NCBI GenBank assembly: GCA_002786025.1
Contig: NHNW01000065.1
Span: 62,001 to 126,000 of the forward strand
Reading direction: 5' to 3'
DNA: 64,000 bases
Source of the DNA: Zasmidium citrigriseum
Taxonomy: Eukaryota; Ascomycota; Dothideomycetes; Mycosphaerellales; Mycosphaerellaceae
Part shown: positions 58,725 through 64,000 of the stretch, piece after piece
Position numbering within the stretch: the first letter of the stretch is position 1
How the letters are laid out: each line of letters starts with the position of its first letter
Notes under the pieces: model-generated
The model's input: the letters and a program-made list of their open reading frames with translations, nothing else
Database searches by the model: none
Told to the model about the DNA's origin: nothing
Position numbers and translations under genes: made by a program

Positions 58725-59176
58725 ATCGTCTTCTGATCAAACGTTCGCAATACTCAGCGTCTCGTTTTCCAGAGCTCAGTTCCAACGCCATTCATATACC
58801 TTCAGCCCAAGAGCCGATCATTCTCGGCATTTCGCCTCATGTCGTGCAGCATCCATCTGTTAGCCAATCAATCCCGCCGCCAAACGATTACGATTCGGTT
58901 TCTAAGCCCGTGTAACTTCACTCTGCCCTCGATGCACCATCTCGCAGCGTTTCCATCGAGTTAGCGTCGGAGCGCTCACCAGGTCCGAGCGAAGATCTTT
59001 CCCCTGGGATAAAGAGACCTGCATATGCACCATCAGCCGCGCCTAGAGAAACCAAGAACTCAAAGTGCGAGAAAAAGCGCGAGAAGTACCACCTTCTCAA
59101 AAGGGACAACTTCCAACTCAGAAATACAATTGGCTTTCCTTATCCTTATACAAACGCCGTCGCTAAGTTGTTGTGA
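58725..59176. promoter_or_regulatory. Promoter of the DAL5-type MFS gene
   Basis: 452 bp between the MFS start and the stop of the BRE4-like gene, both minus strand. No gene was found. Confidence 0.4.
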
Positions 59177-62100
59177 CTATCCAAGCTTCAAATTCTCTTC
59201 GTTCAGCGTCCCGAACAATGTCTCAATCTCCGCTCCCACCGCTTGGATATCTTGTGCCAACTGACCAGTCACAAGCACATACGCATACAGCATCTCGTAG
59301 TCCTGCTCTGTCGTCAGATCACGACCTTCGCCCGTGCGTCGGAATTCTGAAATCTTCGCCAGTAACCGATCTCGACGGTCATCGATGTTGGGAAGGACGT
59401 CGTTGAGAGGATATTCGAGCTTGATGCTGCTTGCTAGCACGGTGAACAGGTGGCTGATGCGAGCAGAGAGAGCAAGGCGTTCGGGACGGGTGTAGCGGAG
59501 AAGGGCGGCCTCGCCTTCGGTGCAGGCGAGGTTCTTTTGAATGACCACATTCATGGCGTGGAAGGCGTCTAGTATCCGGCCTGCGCGGTCGAGCATTCGG
59601 CCTATAGGCTTGTCTGGGAATGGTCCTCGGAATTCGAACTCGGAATTGGCGGCTTTGCGAAGGCTGCGGAGGTTGCCTAGGAAGCCCTGTAACTCCGCCT
59701 CTTCGCGGATGTCCATATAGGCTGTTGTGGGCTCACCCAGCAGGAACATTGCCAAAGGGTCTCGCTTCCAGATCAGGCCCATTCGCAGCCACAGGACGCA
59801 GAGACCTTCTCGCAGCTTCTTTCTCGCAGAGATTGGAGTGATGACTCGGCAGACAATCATGGCCCATATCGTACCGACAGTGACCGAGACGATTCGGTGG
59901 AGTGCAATGTCCCAAATGGCCGGATCAATACCGCCCTCGTCGTCGTCATTATCATCGTCGTGAATGGACAGACTGTACGAGTACAGCGCCGTCAAATTGT
60001 ACGACAAGAAGATGAACCGGCCCATGGGTCCGTTGTCCTTCGCAACGATGATGTAGAAGCCAACCAAAGACATCGCCCAGCCGAGGGATCCCAAAAGCCA
60101 GGGATTCGCTTCTCCATGATGGTTCGAAATCAGCCAGACGATGACCGCACTCAGAGCGCCCATGATCGTTCCGACAATACGATTGACGCCGGTGGTATTG
60201 ACTGCTCCCACAGTCATACAGCAAACGACCATGTACGAGACCAGACCCCATTCACCTCGCCAATGTAGGAAGAAGGGCCTCGTGTCTGGAAGAAAGGCTG
60301 GAAGAGCATACAGAGCGGCACCAAGTCCGACTTTGACCGCAAATCGCACGTTGTCTCGTCGGAGCCAGCTCATAGCCTTGTATATACTGTAGTACCAAGG
60401 TTTTCCACGAGCAAATCTCTCGGGGTCGCCGTATGCATCGGCCTGTTTGATTTGGGACGGAATGTTGTATCCTGCGACGGGATCCTCGTTGCCCTCTGGG
60501 TCAGTACTGGTCCTCAACTGCGATGGCTGTTGTGGACCAGTGTATCGGCGCCAGAAGAGTAGCCAATTCCATGACCGACGTGGAGACTCCATCTCAGTCT
60601 TCAGCTCGTCAAGTATATCTAGGTATTGCAGCACGTCCTCGGCAAAGTCCAGTAGTGAGAAACTGAAGTGGCCGCAGCACGCTGAGACTTCTTCAATGTC
60701 AGCCAAAACCTCTTCGGGTCGTCGGTTGAAGAGTGTCTTCGATCGAGGGGCCTCATAGCCTCTATGTCTCAACTCTGCTGGAGATTGGGTACTCGGTGTG
60801 TTCGTGGCTTTAGTCGAGAAAGTACTCTTGGTTCCAAGCTGGGCGTTGATTGCCGCGTTGATGGCTCGATTCTGGTGGAGTGTGCCTAGAGACTCCTTCC
60901 GCGATTCTCTGTAGAGCTCGATCGCCTGCCGCAAACTCGCGTGAAATTGTTCATCGACAGCCACCTCGAGCTCTCGGGCTGCCCATGGATTCCAGTCGGT
61001 AGATACCTGCCTAAAGGGAAGCTCATCTAAAGTCTGTTTCAGGGTATATACCAGTGATTTTGTAGGAGGTCCAAGTTGGCTAATGAAAGCCACGAACATG
61101 TCGCCAGGGCTTTTGGCCATGTTGTTGCCAATTGAGGTCTCTCGAGCGTGCGGCATTGGATGGTCTACAAAGGAGTGTGTGGAGATGGGACTGCTGGTTC
61201 CCGGCGTGTCTTCAAACTCGGTGCTGTAGTTACGAGAAATCGGCTGAGAGATGCTGTTCGTTCTTGTATGGTCGGATTTGGTAGTCCCGTTGCCATTAGC
61301 AAGGTGTGATCGCTCCTCAGGTGACTCTCGGATGATATCCAGATTGCTGAAGTAGTGCTGCGGCTCTTGCGCAGGAGTCATAGTCGGAGGCGAAGCAAGC
61401 CATTGATGGGCGGCGGGTCCTGAATCTTCGTCGTCTGAGACATGCTTTGCCTCATTGATGAAGGCGAACTGGGCAAGAGCAGCGCTTCTCAACCCACCTA
61501 AGTCCTGAGCAAGACCGTTCAATCGTTCAACGATCCGTGCCTCAACAGCATAGATCCTCTCATGACCAAGAACGTAGTGCTCCTTCTTCGCCTCATTGAG
61601 GTTCTTCTTCAATGCATTGAGAGACGTTTGGTGTTCTTTCGACAATGTCTTGAAGTACTCGTCTTCCAGATCGTTCTCGCGACCGTGCAAGAAAGCTCGG
61701 GTGATGCTGATCAAGACTTCTCCCAAAAGGTCGGTATTTTTCTCCAGCTCCTTGGAGAGCTTCTTTCGGGCCAGTGTCGGAAGTATTGCTATGTTGACAA
61801 TTGCTGCGATGATGATCCCAAGGATGGTCATTCCCAAGTTCTGTGTGACTTTATACATGCTGAATGCGCCGGATTGCACAGAGCCTTCTCGAATCAGAAT
61901 GTTGATGGACGCCAGTGAAGCTAGTGAAGTGCCGACGTTCACAAGAGGATTTCCCATGTATTGCTTGATGAAAGCCATGAAGCCAAACCCTCCCGCAACG
62001 AAAACGATCAGGACGATGGCATGGCCGAGGGCAAGTAGGTGCCAAGAAGCAAAGACAATGGACAGACCCATGCTTCCAAGTGAGATTAAGGCGGCGTAAA

Positions 62101-62566
62101 GGAAGGCAATGATGGCGATGATAGTCGCTTCATGCATGCTGCCCAATGTCCGGGACGGATGAAAGTAGACAGTAATGGTGGCAACCATGTGCTTGCTGTC
62201 CTGTCGATTTCCGAAGAGCTTCGAAATGGCCGGCACAAGCGTGGCCATACTCCCAAGCAGGTACGCAATCGAACATTTCAAAATGGCCAGTCCAGTTGGG
62301 GATCGTGCGAAATCCCACGTTCCCTGTACTCGATCCCGGCATGATTCCCAGAAAAGCGTCGTTGATGACTTGTAGCGCTGGGTCTCGCTGATGTCGCCAC
62401 TGGATGAAAGAAGCGGCTCTCGCTCGCCAGAAGAAGCACTCCTCGCACGGGCGCTGAGTCGTTGTGACGCATCGCGGAGAGTGAATTGTCGCTTCGACCT
62501 CTCACCGGTCTTGGGCAGGATGAAGGTCGCCCGCCGCATCTGCTCGCTGGTGAGTAAATTCGCCAT
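59177..62566 (-). CDS. BRE4-like membrane protein (ArAE_2_N / DUF2421)
   Basis: Single exon, 1129 aa, one of the longest uninterrupted frames here. Two blocks of five to six hydrophobic helices are separated by a soluble middle of about 430 residues. This is the layout of the fungal aromatic-acid-exporter-like family that includes yeast BRE4 (brefeldin A sensitivity). The first block begins near LAILKCSIAYLLGSMATLVPAIS; the second contains RFAVKVGLGAALYALPAFLPDTRPFFLHWRGEWGLVSYMVV and NRIVGTIMGALSAV. The C-terminal 200 residues form the DUF2421 helical domain. It is likely a transporter in an internal or plasma membrane; substrate unknown. The start at 62564-62566 was chosen because the frame's upstream part (to 62710) lacks similarity. 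Confidence 0.9.
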   Translation of the reverse strand: MANLLTSEQMRRATFILPKTGERSKRQFTLRDASQRLSARARSASSGEREPLLSSSGDISETQRYKSSTTLFWESCRDRVQGTWDFARSPTGLAILKCSIAYLLGSMATLVPAISKLFGNRQDSKHMVATITVYFHPSRTLGSMHEATIIAIIAFLYAALISLGSMGLSIVFASWHLLALGHAIVLIVFVAGGFGFMAFIKQYMGNPLVNVGTSLASLASINILIREGSVQSGAFSMYKVTQNLGMTILGIIIAAIVNIAILPTLARKKLSKELEKNTDLLGEVLISITRAFLHGRENDLEDEYFKTLSKEHQTSLNALKKNLNEAKKEHYVLGHERIYAVEARIVERLNGLAQDLGGLRSAALAQFAFINEAKHVSDDEDSGPAAHQWLASPPTMTPAQEPQHYFSNLDIIRESPEERSHLANGNGTTKSDHTRTNSISQPISRNYSTEFEDTPGTSSPISTHSFVDHPMPHARETSIGNNMAKSPGDMFVAFISQLGPPTKSLVYTLKQTLDELPFRQVSTDWNPWAARELEVAVDEQFHASLRQAIELYRESRKESLGTLHQNRAINAAINAQLGTKSTFSTKATNTPSTQSPAELRHRGYEAPRSKTLFNRRPEEVLADIEEVSACCGHFSFSLLDFAEDVLQYLDILDELKTEMESPRRSWNWLLFWRRYTGPQQPSQLRTSTDPEGNEDPVAGYNIPSQIKQADAYGDPERFARGKPWYYSIYKAMSWLRRDNVRFAVKVGLGAALYALPAFLPDTRPFFLHWRGEWGLVSYMVVCCMTVGAVNTTGVNRIVGTIMGALSAVIVWLISNHHGEANPWLLGSLGWAMSLVGFYIIVAKDNGPMGRFIFLSYNLTALYSYSLSIHDDDNDDDEGGIDPAIWDIALHRIVSVTVGTIWAMIVCRVITPISARKKLREGLCVLWLRMGLIWKRDPLAMFLLGEPTTAYMDIREEAELQGFLGNLRSLRKAANSEFEFRGPFPDKPIGRMLDRAGRILDAFHAMNVVIQKNLACTEGEAALLRYTRPERLALSARISHLFTVLASSIKLEYPLNDVLPNIDDRRDRLLAKISEFRRTGEGRDLTTEQDYEMLYAYVLVTGQLAQDIQAVGAEIETLFGTLNEENLKLG

Positions 62567-63324
62567 AACGCCATGACAAGATGAAGTGGCAAGAAACTGG
62601 GATGTAAAGCGATGGCTAGTCGAAAACAACCACGCTACGCATATCCCAGATCGCTGCCCGATGGGAAGCACATACCTTGCGGCCCCAGCGGTTCCTCGAC
62701 ACGTCTCCATTCTGAGACGCGTTGGACGCCATCACAGCGTTCAGACACTTCGTCCACGCGCCTCATCGATGGATCCGGATGGCAGGTCGATGGAAACGAG
62801 TGGAAAGAAGCAGCATGATGGTCGTGCAGTCGTGATGTGTTGTTGCGAATCCTTGGAAGCGTGGAAGGATCAGCGGGTGGAAGGCTTGGCCGGTCGGTGA
62901 TGAGAGCATCAGTCCAGCGCAACAGGGATGTGGAATTGGTGCCACACAACGGCTGAATCACGAGTGCGGAGTGCATGCAGCTCGCATATAAATTCTAGAC
63001 CTCTCATTCCTTCGCCTCTTACTCCAACTTCATGTTCACCTCTTGATCTCTCGTCAATATGCCGCCAAGACCTGCCCAGCACGCGACGTCAGAATAAAGT
63101 TTCAGCTAAGGTTCTAATCAATCTTTGCTTAAGAATTCAATCTCGCCACGCCCTCATCTTGCTTGAGAAGTCACATCTCCCTCTCGACCTCTTTAGAAAG
63201 AATCATCTGACAAGCAAAGATGTGATGACTGCCTTTAAGCTATCCCCACTTATCCTTCATTTCTACCCGATCTTTACTTTTTGCGTAATAAATTGCATTC
63301 CCATTTCACGTCATCCCTCTCCTG
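62567..63324. other. Intergenic 758 bp
   Basis: This is the promoter of the BRE4-like gene (minus) and 3' flank of the acidic hypothetical gene. It is A/T-richer at 63100-63300. No gene is supported; the plus-strand frame 62928-63494 is antisense to the hypothetical gene's end and has no domain. Confidence 0.4.
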
Positions 63325-63942
63325 CTACATGGGAACACAACACGGCATCCCCAAAGGCCCCGCCAAGAACCAGCTATCTCTATCATCTCTGCGATCCCTT
63401 TCCTCATCCTCCTCCTGCTCCTGCTCCTGCTCCTGTTCCTCCTTCGGTTCATAAGCACAAGTCCTCCTCCTCAAACTCTCCGAGGCCGTCTTGATAGCTA
63501 CACTCAAAACACTATCCTTCCTTTCAGCCTCTTCCTCCTCCTTCTCATCCTCCAAGTCCTCAACCTTAACCTCATTCCTCAGCGGACTGCCCCCAATTTT
63601 CCTCTCCCCAACCTTCTCCTCCTTCTCACCCGCCTGTCTAACCCCAAGTCCCCTAATCATACGACTCATCGCCTCAATATCCCAATTCACCTGCCGCCTC
63701 GATCGCTGCGGTCCCGATCCCCCGCCGAACGCCATTTCGAGAACATCGTGCAGGCTCTGGTAGACGTAGCACGTGGGGCACTCGGTTTCGAGCTTGGTCA
63801 GCAAGGTTGCTTTTCTGAGGCCTTTGCACGCGGGTCGCGGCGTGTTGTTCACTGTGAGGCGGGTGTGGGTGTGCCGGCAGCGGGAGAGGGTGACGGAGCG
63901 CTCGTGTGTGCAGCCGTAGCGGAGGATGAGGGTCTTGCACAT
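63325..63942 (-). CDS. Hypothetical acidic protein with N-terminal Cys/His segment
   Basis: Single exon, 205 aa as read. The first 60 residues contain several Cys and His (GCTHERS, SRCRHTH, RPACKG, ECPTCYVYQ), with spacing suggestive of a small zinc-binding fold. This resembles short fungal proteins with a C-H-C-C start, but no exact family is recognised. A linker with RSRRQVNWDIEAMSRM follows, then a Glu/Lys-rich region and a repeat of QE dipeptides encoded by a CTCCTG microsatellite. The C-terminus has a tryptophan and two cysteines (SWFLAGPLGMPCC). The real gene could have another start or an intron in the acidic part. Confidence 0.55.
   Translation of the reverse strand: MCKTLILRYGCTHERSVTLSRCRHTHTRLTVNNTPRPACKGLRKATLLTKLETECPTCYVYQSLHDVLEMAFGGGSGPQRSRRQVNWDIEAMSRMIRGLGVRQAGEKEEKVGERKIGGSPLRNEVKVEDLEDEKEEEEAERKDSVLSVAIKTASESLRRRTCAYEPKEEQEQEQEQEEDEERDRRDDRDSWFLAGPLGMPCCVPM
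63412..63435. repeat. Hexanucleotide microsatellite (CTCCTG)x4
   Basis: Four perfect CTCCTG units followed by a degenerate one. On the minus strand it lies inside the hypothetical gene and encodes alternating Gln-Glu. Length may vary between strains. Confidence 0.85.
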
Positions 63943-64000
63943 GGTCGCTCTTGTGATTGAGCAGTCGCAACTGCTTTGACGCTTCTGCCCTGGTCGATGC

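Overview
The window is nuclear DNA of a filamentous ascomycete (Pezizomycotina). The evidence is short GT-AG introns (mostly 47-74 nt, branch sites like CTAAC/CTGAC near the acceptor), two Zn2Cys6 regulators, a PTH11/SAT4-type rhodopsin-domain protein, a Fus3/Pmk1-type MAP kinase and several short secreted cysteine-containing proteins. The style fits a Dothideomycete, but nothing here fixes the species. I rebuilt 26 protein genes, most with exon joins checked by frame and domain continuity. No rRNA, tRNA, CRISPR or intact transposon was seen.

Layout. 1-6.4 kb: 3' part of an amino-acid permease, an aldo/keto reductase, a small dimeric-barrel (ABM-like) protein and a sterol-regulator-like Zn2Cys6 factor. 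6.4-10 kb: a 3.7-kb stretch with no supported gene. 10-22 kb: a secreted APP1-like DUF2183 protein, a secreted yellow/MRJP-family protein, the MAP kinase, a conserved acidic protein, a 97-residue ten-cysteine secreted peptide with a Kex2 site, and a 5'-nucleotidase-like metallophosphoesterase. 22.6-28.5 kb: a four-helix membrane protein, a tandem pair of paralogous 65/64-residue six-cysteine secreted peptides, a DUF885 metallopeptidase and another small secreted protein.

29-46 kb is rich in metabolic genes: amidase and MFS transporter (divergent, sharing a 473-bp promoter with two perfect palindromes), Zn2Cys6 regulator, DUF1330-like protein, NAD(P) reductase, FAD monooxygenase, mitochondrial carnitine carrier, PTH11-like receptor and a 2-oxoglutarate oxygenase. 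The amidase-to-monooxygenase block looks like a catabolic or secondary-metabolite module; this is inference. 49-64 kb: a five-exon secreted protein, a jacalin-tailed zinc metallopeptidase, a membrane protein, a Reb1/TTF1-like Myb factor, a DAL5-type MFS transporter, a BRE4/DUF2421 membrane protein and an acidic hypothetical protein.

Most notable observations: (1) the duplicated six-cysteine peptide genes, with promoters duplicated too; (2) a sawtooth base-composition pattern in many genes, where the sense strand of an exon begins A/C-rich, ends G/T-rich and resets after each intron; (3) a possible alternatively spliced proline-rich, SH3-ligand-like tail on the MAP kinase; (4) the bidirectional amidase/MFS promoter with CGG-N4-CCG and E-box palindromes.
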